NCBI GenBank assembly: GCA_030686995.1
Contig: CM060686.1
Span: 73,917,757-73,981,756 of the forward strand
Direction of reading: 5' to 3'
From: Artemisia argyi
Taxonomy: Eukaryota > Streptophyta > Magnoliopsida > Asterales > Asteraceae
DNA length: 64,000 nucleotides
The position numbers and the translations under genes are program-made. Under the pieces are notes generated by a model. That model was not told the origin of the DNA, searched no databases, and was given only the letters and a program-made list of their open reading frames with translations. Shown here piece after piece: positions 11,094 to 20,918 of this stretch; the first letter of the stretch is position 1, and every line of letters starts with the position of its first letter.

Positions 11094-12357
11094 TGTGGAA
11101 AACTAAAAGGGGGGGTTGAATAGTTTTCCCGTCGTTTTTAAATTTATAAAAACTTTGTTACAAAAACTTCGATTCTAGTTTTATGTGAGATCAATATTAA
11201 AATGCTTAAGTATACTAATATCCACGTGAATAAATGACAATATAAGTAAGTAAATAAGTAAAGAGATATAGATGGAGAGATCGCACTACAAGACAAAGGA
11301 TTTATAGTGGTTCGGCTACGAAGCACCTCTTCGCCCTACTCTACCGAGCACCTAACTCGAGAGTTTTCTTCACTATGTCAACAAGCTCCCTTATGGCGGA
11401 GAAAACCGTACACAACTTTTGCTTACACCTATTAACGACACTAAGCTAAATGTCGAGTCCTGATAGTAGCTAGAACCAATCTCACACCACTAGTCACTAC
11501 ACACCTTCTTCACAACTTATACACACCACAACTACTACACAACTACTCACAACTTCACTACTTCAACTTCACAACACTACTACTTCTTCACTACTTCTAT
11601 TCTCAACTACTAACACACCTGGATCTACCAATTACACACCTTCTACACCTTTACAAATAATCTACACAACAACTAACAATATTCACAAATCTACAATACT
11701 TCTTAACAAGATGTTGGAGGAGTATTCTTCTCTTGCACTTTTGAATGATGAGGGATTGAATCAGTTGAAACAAGAACTAATAAGTATATGATAAAAGGTT
11801 TTAGGAAGATGATTTGAGAGGATTTGGACAGGAAGTTTTAGTGCAAAAGGTGAGGAAAAATTACATATTTGAACCAGTATTTATAGGCAAAAGATTCTGA
11901 CACAGGAGCATATGCCGACCCTTTTAATTCATGGCCGGCCCCTTTAAAATTAAGGGGGCCGCCCCTTATAATTAAGGGGGCCGCCCACCTGTAACGGCCA
12001 GAATGTTTTGTCTTTTCTGGGGAAAGTTTATTTGGTGTAGATTTAACTGATTTTGGTTAAAAATTTGAATTCATATATTTATTATAAATTAAACATTTTC
12101 CTTTAATTACCAAAAGTGTTTTTCTAAATATATAAAATATTTATACCATTTTATATAATTTGTAATTAGTAAATAAACCTTCCTTTGATCATAAAATGTA
12201 TTAGCCAATTGTTTATTCATACCTTAAGTGATTTAGTTGGATGTAATGATATTTTGTCACTAAATACTTGTTTACGTAATGATTTTACATTTTGTGATCG
12301 TCAAAACATAGGGATATCGAGAAATATTAATAACGTTTTTACGCATTATTTATATCA
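11094..12357 (-). repeat. 5' LTR of the minus-strand Sirevirus (about 1.26 kb)
   Basis: The outer end at 12357 reads, on the minus strand, TGATATAAATAATGCG, matching the LTR starts at 14593 and 20919. It contains four GC-rich arms of the GGCGGCCCCTTAA palindrome (11914-11988) and a minus-strand TATAAATA (11885-11878). It is shorter and more diverged than the two plus-strand LTRs of about 1.72 kb, so it is older. Bases 12358-12362 (ACATA) would be the target duplication; its partner is missing. Confidence 0.75.
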
Positions 12358-12767
12358 ACATACATTGTAGCCATTTGTTTGGCTATATTTTGTTAGTTTG
12401 TTTTTTTTATATGCGTACTTTTTGAACAATGTGTATGTCGCTTTCCACGTCTTTGTGTTTGTCGTAATTACGATCTTATTTATCATGATGAATTTGCTAT
12501 GTTTAAAGTCATACGGATACGCTTGTTTAATAGTCTTTTTGAATATTTGTGGGTTATTCTCCCGTACTGGGTTTGCAATACCTTTTACGTACTTTGAGTT
12601 AATTGTGAAGTTACTCATCCTTTTGTTATGCGGAATAACATTTGGTGGGACGCACCCAAGTGTGTGCGCGTCTTACTCACGTTATTGTTAAGTTTGCAAG
12701 TTAAAAAAGACAGACATTTTATTAAAGCAAACTGGTGAGGGTAGCTAGTCCTCACCTTACATTAAAG

Positions 12768-13740
12768 TTAAAAAGACAGAGTACAATAGAAAAGATAGTA
12801 CCTAAAAAGGATAAATGACCATTGCGGGATCCGCATTTGTGGCTTCTCTACAACTGATTTATGTAGCACCTTTTGAGGTTGCATATGTGCCATGTTCTTG
12901 GCATTGTAATTCCATTTTTGTCTTTTAGTTTGTATGCTCCTTTTCCCAATGCTTCCGAGACCACATACAGTCCTTCTCATTTGGGCCCTAGTTTTCCAGT
13001 ATCTTTCGCATGGCTTGCGTTGTTGTTCCGATACACTAGATCCCCTGGTTTGAAGGGACTCTGGAGTTGTAATATTTTCCATATTCGCTTTGCTTTTTGC
13101 TTCGCGAGTGGCTGCCTATTCTCTTCGTTCCTCGAGCATGTCCAGGTTTAAATCCAGGTCTTCCTCATTTTGGTTTGTGTCTACCTCTGTCATCCTCCAC
13201 GTCGGCACACCTATTTCTGCTGGGATGACTGCCTCTGTTCCATATGTTGGAGCGAATGGTGGTGTCCCCATTGCTGGATTTAATCATTTTTCGGTCTGCC
13301 CAAAGGACGTGTTGTAGTTCCTCTATCCAGTTTTTGTTGTCTTCACCTAGTCGCGCCTTAATCCCTTCCCCTAGGCTTCGATTGGCCCTTTCCACCATGC
13401 CATTCGCTTTTGGGTGTTTAACTGAAGCGAAGTGTTGCTGGATGTGTAGTTTTTCACACCAGTGTTTGAATGGGTTGTCGCAGAATTGTTTTCCATTGTT
13501 ATATATGATTACTTCGGGGAGTCCAAATCTGCATATAATGTTTTCGCATACAAATTTCTTTACCTGTTAGCCTGTTATGGTTGCGACAGATTTTGCTTCT
13601 ATCAACTTAGTGAAGTAATCAATTGCTATGATTAGGGATTTAACCTTGCCTGGTCCCTCCGGAAAGGGTCCGGCTATGTCAATGCCCCATTTGTAGAACG
13701 GCCATGGGGAGGTGATTGGCGTTAGGTTCTGTTGCGGGTG
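12768..13740 (-). pseudogene. Tat integrase core and C-terminal domain
   Basis: From 13398 the frame reads MVERANRSLGEGIKARLG and WIEELQHVLWADR, the region following the catalytic Glu. Further on, in shifted frames, are FKPGDLVYRNN-, LGPKWEGLY- and RTWHICNL-like segments of the C-terminal domain (13082-12800). The DDE part between 13740 and 13400 is readable only in pieces. No chromodomain is visible, as expected for Tat. At least three frame breaks are present. Confidence 0.65.
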
Positions 13741-13998
13741 TCATGGGATTGGCTTGTGAACTTGACAATCTTGGCACACGAGAATTAGTTTTCTTGCGTC
13801 CTTATGCATTGTTGGCCAGTAGTAGCCAGTTCTTAAAGCTCTTGCCACTACAGACCTAGATCCAGTATGCATGCCGCAAGATCCTTCGTGGATTTCCCGT
13901 AACACGTATTCCGCCTGCCGCGGTTCGACACAGTGCAACCATGGTCCGAGGAAGGACTTCTTATAGAGGGTTTCCTTTATGACGGCGAATCGCTGCAA
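13741..13998 (-). pseudogene. Tat integrase H2C2 zinc domain
   Basis: The frame reads YVLREIHEGSCGMHTGSRS, then YYWPTMHKDA and CQDCQVHKP. These give the His-His (HEGSCGMH) and Cys-Cys (CQDC) ligands of the gypsy integrase N-terminal domain. It lies directly downstream of the second RNase H, as in Tat elements. Confidence 0.75.
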
Positions 13999-14086
13999 TT
14001 TTCTTTATACCGTGTTAGCTTTCTTCTGCTTCGCCGGCAGCAAGTCTTTTGTTAGATATTCGTAGATTGGAGTCATCCAGTTCTTC

Positions 14087-14592
14087 TTAGACTATGGCTA
14101 ATACTTGTGTTTCATCTATGGATTTTTTGTTTAGCTCTTCTACTAACACTTGTTTGCTTAAGTGCGTGAAGGTAGTAGATGCCATTTTGTTCAGGGCGTT
14201 AGCTTTCTTGTTTTCGCTCCTTGGGATCTGCTGGATCGAAAATATCCTGAAACTACCTACGAGTTCTCTGACCTTTTCTAAGTATTGAATCATTTCAGTT
14301 TCCTTTGCCATGTAAGAACCATTGACCTGATTTGCGACAAGTCTTGAATCAACATTTATTTGCCAATTTTCAACGCCCATTTGTTCAGCTATCCTTAGTC
14401 CAGCTAAAAGGGCTTCGTACTCTGATTCATTGTTACTTGCTTTAAATATGAACCTTAGGGCATAGGTGAATTCCTCTCCCTCTGGGCTAATGAGTACCAA
14501 CCCCGCCCCAGTTTCCAAGGCTCTGGTGGCTTTTCTTCTTCCATCGGTTCACTTCCGAAGTCATCTTCTGGTCGTTCCACTATGAAGTCTAT
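14087..14592 (-). pseudogene. Second (archaeal-type) RNase H of the Tat element
   Basis: The readable domain is 14518-14087: TGAGLVLISPEGEEF, NNESEYEALLAGLRIAEQMG (catalytic Glu), VDSRLVANQV (Asp) and KKANALNKMAS. The last motif is normally AxADALSK-like, so the final catalytic Asp seems replaced by Asn. Upstream, 14592-14519 encodes an IDFIVERPEDDF-like segment in another frame that is cut by the adjoining LTR. In intact Tat elements this domain is thought to be an additional RNase H inside the particle. Confidence 0.75.
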
Positions 14593-16321
14593 TGATATAA
14601 ATAAATGACTAAAAACGTTATTCATATCTTTCAATATCTCTATGTTTTGATAATCACAAAACGAAAACTCATCAAACCAAAGATTATGACAAAAACAAGT
14701 ATTTAGTAGTAAATACTCATCTTTACCATTAAATCACTTAAGGTATGAATAAACAAAGTGTCTAATGTATTACAAGATCAAAGGAACATTTTTGTTAATC
14801 ACTAGATAATTATAAAATGTTACAAAACATTTTATATCTTTTGTAAAACATTTTTGGAATTAAAAGAATATGTTTTATTCATTACAAATTTGTGAATTCA
14901 AAATTTCAACCAAAAATGGCAAATCTAATCCAGAAAAATTCCCCTCACAAAAGGACAAGAAAATCCAACGTTCAGGAGGGCGGCCCCCTTAATTATACTA
15001 GGCGGCCCCCTTAATCATTAAGGGGACCGCCCCCTAATTAAGGGGACCGGCACACTCCAGAACAGTATTTTCTGGCCCTATAAATATTGGATCATTCCAC
15101 ATATTCTTCTCACCTTTTTTTACTAAAAACTTTCTGATCTAAACATCCCTCTCCATCTTCTAAAAATCCTTTGATCTTATATACTTTGATCTTTGTTTCA
15201 AAGTGATTCAAGCCTCAACACTCAAGTGAAAAGAGAAGAATACTTCTACTAGAAGTATTACAACTTAGTATCATCTTGCTATCTAAGTTGTTTGGTTGTT
15301 TCATCTTGTTGATCTTTCATACTTTGGTGAATAAGGTGTATGTATTAGTTTGCTAGATTTAGTTGTAGAATCTAGAATTGTTGTAAGTGTGTAGTGGAAG
15401 TTGAAGTGAAGAAGTAGAGTTGGATATTAGTGAAGATAGGAGAGAGTGGCAATAGTGATTAGTTGTGAAGAAAGTGACGCTTTCAAGTGGAGAAGATTTG
15501 AAGACATTAGTAGATTAAAGTTGTGAAGACTCTAGTGGCTTGAAGGTGCAAAGACATTATTGGTTTGAAGTTGTGAAGACATTGGTGCTTTGAAGTTGTG
15601 AAGATTGCAAGACATTGAAGTCGTGAAGAATTTTGTGAAGGTGTGAAGATACTCGTGGTGTGAAGATATATTGAAGAAGTCAAAGGTGTGAAGAAGTTGT
15701 GGTGTGCTATTTGGTGTGAGATTGGTTCTAGCTACAATTAGGACTCGACATCTTGCTTTGTGTCGTTAATTGGTGTAAGCATTTGGTGTATACGGTTTTC
15801 TCCGCCATAAGGGAGGTTATTGACTTAGTGAAGAAAACTCTCGAGTTCGGTGCTCGGGGAGTGGAGTAGGGCAAGGAAGGTGTCCTTGTAGCCGAACCAC
15901 TATAAATCCTTTGTCTCTCGGTTTGATCTTTCCATCTCTCATTCTTTACTTGTTTACTTACTTGCTTCTCGTACATTATTATTATTGTGTGTTGTGCATA
16001 TATTGGTTTCACATAAAGATCAAACTAGGTTGCATTCAAAACATTAATTATATATTAGTAAATTAAAGTATATACAATCATTAAAACACATATACACATA
16101 TAAATACAAACTTATATTTAAGTGAGATACATGAAATTATAATTTTTATTCAACACTTTAAATAAGAAGTATTTATGTGACATATGTGAATTAATTTGTA
16201 TCTATACTTTAGCTTCAAAGGTTTTTACAAATTACCATCAATTCTTTGAAAGTAAACTCTTATTAAAACGAAAAAGATGCAAAACTATTCAACCCCCCCC
16301 CCCCCCTTCTAGTTTTCCACA
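14593..16321 (+). repeat. LTR1 of the young Sirevirus relative (1729 bp)
   Basis: The LTR begins TGATATAAATAAATGAC and ends CCACA, two bases before the primer site. It contains a palindromic GC block (14978-15051), TATAAATA at 15079-15086, a degenerate tandem array of GTGAAGACATTG-like words (about 15480-15710), and a C homopolymer just before its end (about 16302-16316). The minus-strand frame across 15728-16012 is not credible as a gene. Confidence 0.85.
14978..15051 (+). promoter_or_regulatory. Palindromic GGCGGCCCCCTTAA block upstream of the LTR TATA box
   Basis: Two direct arms (GGCGGCCCCCTTAAT) are followed by two inverted arms (TTAAGGGGACCG), so the block can fold into a nested hairpin. 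It ends 27 bp before TATAAATA. The same arrangement occurs in LTR2 (21304-21377) and in the older minus-strand LTR (11914-11988). Sireviruses are known for palindromes in their LTR regulatory zone. Confidence 0.7.
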
Positions 16322-16323
16322 AT

Positions 16324-16340
16324 TGGTATCAGTAGCCACG
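16324..16340 (+). promoter_or_regulatory. Primer binding site (initiator tRNA-Met)
   Basis: The site reads TGGTATCAGTAGCCACG, two bases after LTR1. It matches the copia consensus TGGTATCAGAGCC apart from a T in place of the expected base. The site after LTR2 (22641) reads TGGTATCAGGAGCCACG. Confidence 0.85.
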
Positions 16341-16389
16341 TCTAGCAAGATTTTTAAAATAGATTGTATTTTAAAACTTGCAACGATCA

Positions 16390-17508
16390 ATGGAATTTGA
16401 AAAATATGTAGAAGGGAAATTTGCACAACAACCACCTTTATTTGAAAATGATCATTTTCTTGAATGGAAAAACAAATTTGAAAATTATGTGAAATCAATA
16501 GATCTTGATCTTTGGCATATCATTTCAATTGGTGATCTTAAACCAACCAAAATAGATTTTGAAAATCAATATAATAATCTTCAAACTAAAATTGATAAAA
16601 ACACTAAAGCCAAATTACTTATTTTCAAAACTCTACCAAAAGTTAAATATGAAAGATTATTTCGTTGTAAAACGGCAAATGATATTTGGAAATGTCTTTT
16701 AAAGATTCACCAAGAGAAATGTAAAACCAAAGATGATAAACTTGATATTGCACAAGAAATAGTTAATCTAGAAAATTTAGTAAATAAATATTTAGTTGAA
16801 ATAAACACATGTACTACTAGTTCAAATGTGATCATTGAAGGTATCTACAACGAAGAATACATGAGTCAAATCCGAAGAAAGAGTGTGAATAAATCATGGT
16901 GCAACAAGTGCAAAGAAGACGATGATAATACAGCTTATGAGAATATTCAAACAAATGAGAACACAAGTATTAATGGCAAGAACTACATGTTTCTAGATCC
17001 AAGTGAAACTACAAACAAAACATGGAGCGACATGGAAAATGGAATTGATCACCGCATAGCATGTGAAGAATGTACAACCACAAAGAAGGTACAATCCAAA
17101 ACTAAACATTTTTGCTATGATCAATTTATATTAGAATTTTTAAAAATGGAAAACAACTTCAAACATTTTTGCAACATTGACTCAAAAATTATTTTTAAGA
17201 ACGAATTTTCAACATCCGCTGAAAACAACTTTGAAAAAGAAACCATTTTAGAAGATAAAATGTCTAGACTTAAAAGTAATATTGAAATCGATCTTGAATG
17301 TAAAGAATGTCGAGACTACAAACATGAAATTAAAATGGAAAATGAAAGAGCAAAAACATTGGCAAAATTCGAAAATAGTTCTAAATCTTTAAAATATCCT
17401 CTCAACATTCAAAAGCCATTTTATGATAAAAACGGCTTAGGATTTATCGTAAATGATCCTTCAACAAATGTATCAAAACAAATAAAATTTGTTAAATCTA
17501 GTGAATAA
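16390..17508 (+). CDS. Gag of the young Sirevirus relative
   Basis: The 372-aa ORF starts at the first ATG after the primer site. Its N-terminal half is the copia Gag core (LFENDHFLEWKNKFENYV, DLDLWHIISIGDLKPT, ANDIWKCLLKIHQEK). Its C-terminal half is Lys/Glu-rich and likely coiled coil, ending with NIQKPFYDKNGLGF, a segment typical of Sirevirus Gag C-termini. Several CxxC pairs occur (CNKCKED, CEEC, CKEC), but there is no CCHC knuckle. Gag would build the particle. Without its own pol, this element would need an autonomous Sirevirus. The frame is intact, in keeping with the near-identical LTRs. Confidence 0.75.
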   Translation: MEFEKYVEGKFAQQPPLFENDHFLEWKNKFENYVKSIDLDLWHIISIGDLKPTKIDFENQYNNLQTKIDKNTKAKLLIFKTLPKVKYERLFRCKTANDIWKCLLKIHQEKCKTKDDKLDIAQEIVNLENLVNKYLVEINTCTTSSNVIIEGIYNEEYMSQIRRKSVNKSWCNKCKEDDDNTAYENIQTNENTSINGKNYMFLDPSETTNKTWSDMENGIDHRIACEECTTTKKVQSKTKHFCYDQFILEFLKMENNFKHFCNIDSKIIFKNEFSTSAENNFEKETILEDKMSRLKSNIEIDLECKECRDYKHEIKMENERAKTLAKFENSSKSLKYPLNIQKPFYDKNGLGFIVNDPSTNVSKQIKFVKSSE

Positions 17509-18402
17509 ATTTAGAACTAATACTATTAACATTCATTACTTATTATTCTAGTCAAGAAAGTCATTGTTTGTTAATTAGAACAAACTATTGATGAATTCTT
17601 GTACTTATCGACGACATCCCCATCATGTGCATTCAAATGCAATGGATGTTCTCATCTAACCAACTAGGACCCATGAGAATCTGGGTACCAAGCTGTTTAT
17701 CATGTTTAGGTAATTAACGAATGAAGAGTCTATTACGTGTTGATTTACTCATCTCGCTCTATTACCTTTGACGGATATTGGTCTCTATCACGTTGTTTCA
17801 CATTCTGCAAATGTTTCGCCTATGACGTTGTTGCGGGAATATTCTTGTCTTGGCATTTTGCTCCTCACTCTTGGAGTATTGGTATTATGGTGTGTCCATT
17901 ACTATTTCAAGATGAAGCCTCCTAAGTACTACTTCTATTAACCTTCACAACTTGTGATGATTGGTGTGATCGATTGAGCATCTCGGATCTAGTTCCCTTG
18001 ATTTCTATTCATGGGAATATTACTTGGCTACTTCGACATGTTTTGGACTAACTCTTAAGATTTCTTCTATCACCGTCATGCCCACTCTTTTTGAAAAGCT
18101 GGACCTGAGATAAGTTTTCTTTTCAAAAACTTGTCAATGTTACATTATATTTTAGAATGTTTTAATTAGTATGTGAATATGATTAACTGATAAATTGCCA
18201 TGCTTTTAGATTATTAACACTAATATATGCATATATGATATTAGCATTATTAACCTTCTTGTTGTTTAGTCTATTATCATTTTTCTTAATCTTCTATGAT
18301 CTATAGTAGAACCCTTCTACTTAAGCTATATGATCTTACTAGTTGCATTAATTTATGTATTATAATTGAGATTTGTTTGCAACATGATATTATGATGTTC
18401 TT

Positions 18403-18452
<50 letters not shown>

Positions 18453-19446
18453 TGTCTATATTGTATCCATGAACTATTTACCTTGCCCCTTTCTGTCCCA
18501 TTGCATTTAGATCATAAATATCTATCATTTCACTTTAATATCTTTAGGTGTCATTAAAGATGATTATGTGTGACAATGGGCTTAATTGATTCTCTTGAGC
18601 ATGATAAACTTCCATTTCAAATCCTTCACTTGAAACTTCTTGATTATCATGATCAAAACATCATGTTCAAAACTTCTTTCTTTTTGAATGAAATATTTTC
18701 TTTAACAATTTACTTGACTAAAATTTCTTTCATAACCATTATTTTAATCAAAAACAAGATTGAAATTTTTTTTTGTTACACGTTATGAAACAAAATTCAA
18801 TCTATGTTATTGTAATGCACACTTGAATTTACTTCAAAACATTGTTTAATAAAATTAAAAACGTTTTGCTTTAAACACATTTAACTTTCTCACATGTGTC
18901 ATACACTTCTATTGGAAATGACATTCACAATTTAATCAAATCATTTCATGAGAATCATGGCTTGCCCATATGGATCTTGTTTGTAACAAGTCTTGATGTC
19001 CATATAATCATGTCCACCTATTTTTTACTTGTTAACAATCATCAATATGTTTGCTCTAGACTAAATGTTGTCATCTTCATATAGTTACACATTTAACTTA
19101 TTTGCCTTATTGTCTCCTTTGTTGCATATCTTAATTGATAAATTAATAGATAGCATGATTATTAGAAATTAATTGCCTACTTTAATTAATTCTATATCAC
19201 TCTCTACATTCATGAATAGTATGCCCCATATTGCCTCAAAGAGTTGAACTTACTTGAATCCAAATCCAAAAACACAACCTTTTTGAAAATTTTCTGCCAA
19301 AAACCTATTTCTGGCATTCTGGGAATCATCAGATGGGCGGCCCCTTTAATTATATGAGGCGGCCCCCTTAATGATTAAGGGGACCGGCCCTTAATTAAGG
19401 GGACCGGCCATCTGATGGTCGGGGATACTGTTTTCTTTATCACTTT
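17509..19446 (+). other. Non-coding internal region between gag and the 3' ORF
   Basis: No reading frame here is credible. A short GPMRIWVP-like reading near 17670, which follows gag in Sirevirus polyproteins, is the only pol trace I see. A TA-dinucleotide run at about 18405-18444 grades into CA. A second palindromic GC block sits at 19329-19418. Confidence 0.6.
19329..19418 (+). promoter_or_regulatory. Internal copy of the LTR palindromic block
   Basis: The block has the same four arms as in the LTR: GGCGGCCCCTTTAAT, GGCGGCCCCCTTAAT, TTAAGGGGACCGG and TTAAGGGGACCGG. They are enclosed by an outer inverted repeat CATCAGATGG / CCATCTGATG. It lies upstream of TATAAAT (19545-19551), which precedes the 3' ORF. 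I infer a promoter module for that ORF. Confidence 0.55.
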
Positions 19447-19544
19447 TTGACCAATTTCAGCCTATACTTCCCAAAATTCACAAACATATTTTGTCCCATG
19501 CTATCCCTCAAAATTTACCTTCCTAAACCACATTTCTCATACAC

Positions 19545-19551
19545 TATAAAT
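19545..19551 (+). promoter_or_regulatory. TATA box upstream of the 3' ORF
   Basis: TATAAAT in a CACTATAAATACC context lies 43 bp before the ATG at 19588. This spacing fits a short 5' UTR. Confidence 0.5.
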
Positions 19552-19587
19552 ACCCTCTTCCCATCATTAATGCCATCACACCCAAAC

Positions 19588-20418
19588 ATGTCATCTCCCA
19601 ACAAACAAAAACCTAAGATTTCAAGAACCGCAAGGATCTCCATCAAACCCGTTTGGAGGAGAAAACTTGATTCTTGTCATAACTCAAGTGATGTTGTTCC
19701 AAGTCAACCAACTACTAAACCTCAAACCCACAATAATGACCCATCTCACAACCTATCACCCACTCATTCCCCCATTCATGCCTCTTCTTATGATGAGCAT
19801 GCTCAATCCCAAAACAACAATCCCAATTTCTCAATCAATACTTCACATGTTGCTCATTCAACAAAAACACCACTCACTCTTGGAGAACCTCTTCCACCCA
19901 TTTCATGTTTTCATGACTACCCAAGCTCAACCATGTCTCCACCACCAAGAGTACCACCACCACATCCTACAACCTCACATGCCATTCCTATGTTACATGT
20001 TCAAACCTTCACCCAAGACAACCATCATGTTCCACCATCATCACCTTCCTCCGAACACTTGAAGTTCGTTGAGGAGCTAAAAGAGGCTCATGAGCTTAGT
20101 GCTCTTTTATCATTACATCTTACGCAACGCAATTTGGATCCAACCCAATCAAGCTCACCATCATCACCACACAACATCAACCAAGTTGAGAAGCATGTCA
20201 ACAATTGCCCTTGTTGCATCTTCCTTCAACAACAAACCATTTCCTTGAATGAGCACTTCACTTGGATTGAGTATCTTCTTACAAGATCTCAACAAACATC
20301 ATCACTTGAACAACATCTAAACCCTCAATCAACAAACCCTATCTCTAACCCACCACCTACAAGTTCCACATCTCCAAACTCACCAATATCCATGCAACCA
20401 AAAGTTTATCTCCACTAA
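19588..20418 (+). CDS. Pro/Ser/His-rich 3' ORF, position of the Sirevirus env-like gene
   Basis: The frame is open from 19447, but the TATA box at 19545 favours the Met at 19588 (276 aa). The N-terminus is basic (KQKPKISRTARISIKPVWRR). The middle is low-complexity and rich in Ser, Pro, His and Asn. A predicted helix (HLKFVEELKEAHELSALL) follows, then a CPCC motif and a Pro-rich tail. I see no signal peptide or membrane segment. Some Sireviruses carry an extra ORF between pol and the 3' LTR, sometimes called env-like. This matches by position, but I cannot assign a function. An open frame of this length without stops suggests constraint or youth. Confidence 0.5.
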   Translation: MSSPNKQKPKISRTARISIKPVWRRKLDSCHNSSDVVPSQPTTKPQTHNNDPSHNLSPTHSPIHASSYDEHAQSQNNNPNFSINTSHVAHSTKTPLTLGEPLPPISCFHDYPSSTMSPPPRVPPPHPTTSHAIPMLHVQTFTQDNHHVPPSSPSSEHLKFVEELKEAHELSALLSLHLTQRNLDPTQSSSPSSPHNINQVEKHVNNCPCCIFLQQQTISLNEHFTWIEYLLTRSQQTSSLEQHLNPQSTNPISNPPPTSSTSPNSPISMQPKVYLH

Positions 20419-20751
20419 ACCACCAAGCATTTTATATGCTTATGTTTCTCATTTTCAAATAAAACTTTTCAACCATTTTGGGATTCAAGAAAGTTTGGTG
20501 ACACTCCTTGTTAGCAAAATAGGATGCTATACTTAGTCTTAGTATTCTATAGTTATGGCTTTTGTAACAATGATTATGGGTTGACATAATCATTCTCTAT
20601 CAATGAATGACTTAATATGTATTCCTTATTATCTTTTGCCATGCTTATCACTTGTTGGTATTATGATATATGTGTTTGCTTTTGCTATGCTTGTACTTCT
20701 AATATTTTTCTTGCAAGAATTCCAATTCTCGAACCTTTAGTGCCCTCAAAC

Positions 20752-20918
20752 GAGGGGGAGCATACATCAAGGGGGAGCTTACTTCCTTTTGGCTTAAACC
20801 TTTTTGATTTTACAAAAAGGGGGAGAAGTGAATATAAACTCACTAAATACTTGTCTAAAAATTAATTTTTGGATTTAATGAGTTTAGGTTTTGTAATCAT
20901 CAAAAAGGGGGAGATTGT
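20752..20918 (+). promoter_or_regulatory. Four polypurine tracts before LTR2
   Basis: GAGGGGGAG (20752-20760), AAGGGGGAG (20769-20777), AAAAAGGGGGAGAAG (about 20814-20828) and AAAAAGGGGGAGATTGT (20902-20918). The last abuts LTR2 and would prime plus-strand DNA. Multiple polypurine tracts are a known hallmark of Sireviruses. Confidence 0.8.

Larger units (their letters stand above)
7559..12357 (-). mobile_element. Sirevirus-like Ty1/copia element, 3' truncated and decayed
   Basis: On the minus strand the order is LTR (12357-11094), degenerate initiator-tRNA-Met type primer site, gag-protease, integrase, RT and RNase H. Protease-IN-RT-RH order defines Ty1/copia. The RT/RH wording (MIGSLLYLTASRPDI, CLCARFQ) is typical of the Sirevirus/Maximus lineage. 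The body is cut at 7559 inside RNase H by an Athila LTR end; the rest of RNase H and the 3' LTR are not in this window. Several stops and frame breaks make it inactive. Confidence 0.8.
12358..14592 (-). mobile_element. Tat-lineage Ty3/gypsy remnant
   Basis: On the minus strand this is the 3' end of a pol gene: an archaeal-type second RNase H, then integrase zinc domain, core and C-terminal domain. A second RNase H just before integrase is diagnostic of the Tat/Ogre group. 12358-12760 is non-coding and probably 3' UTR or LTR. The upstream pol is cut at 14592 by the LTR of the next element and is not seen on its far side. All domains are in separate frames, so it is dead. Confidence 0.75.

Noticed and set aside
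12355..12691. Overlapping 87- and 97-codon frames on both strands
   Set aside because: AT-rich 3' region of the Tat remnant. The composition alone explains hydrophobic frames, and there is no start context or homology.
15728..16012. 94-codon minus-strand frame, repeated at 22054-22338
   Set aside because: It lies in U5 of two nearly identical LTRs. Conservation follows from recent duplication, and no domain is visible.
18405..18452. TA/CA dinucleotide run as a possible regulatory or recombination site
   Set aside because: An ordinary microsatellite within the non-coding part of a retroelement, with no supporting feature.
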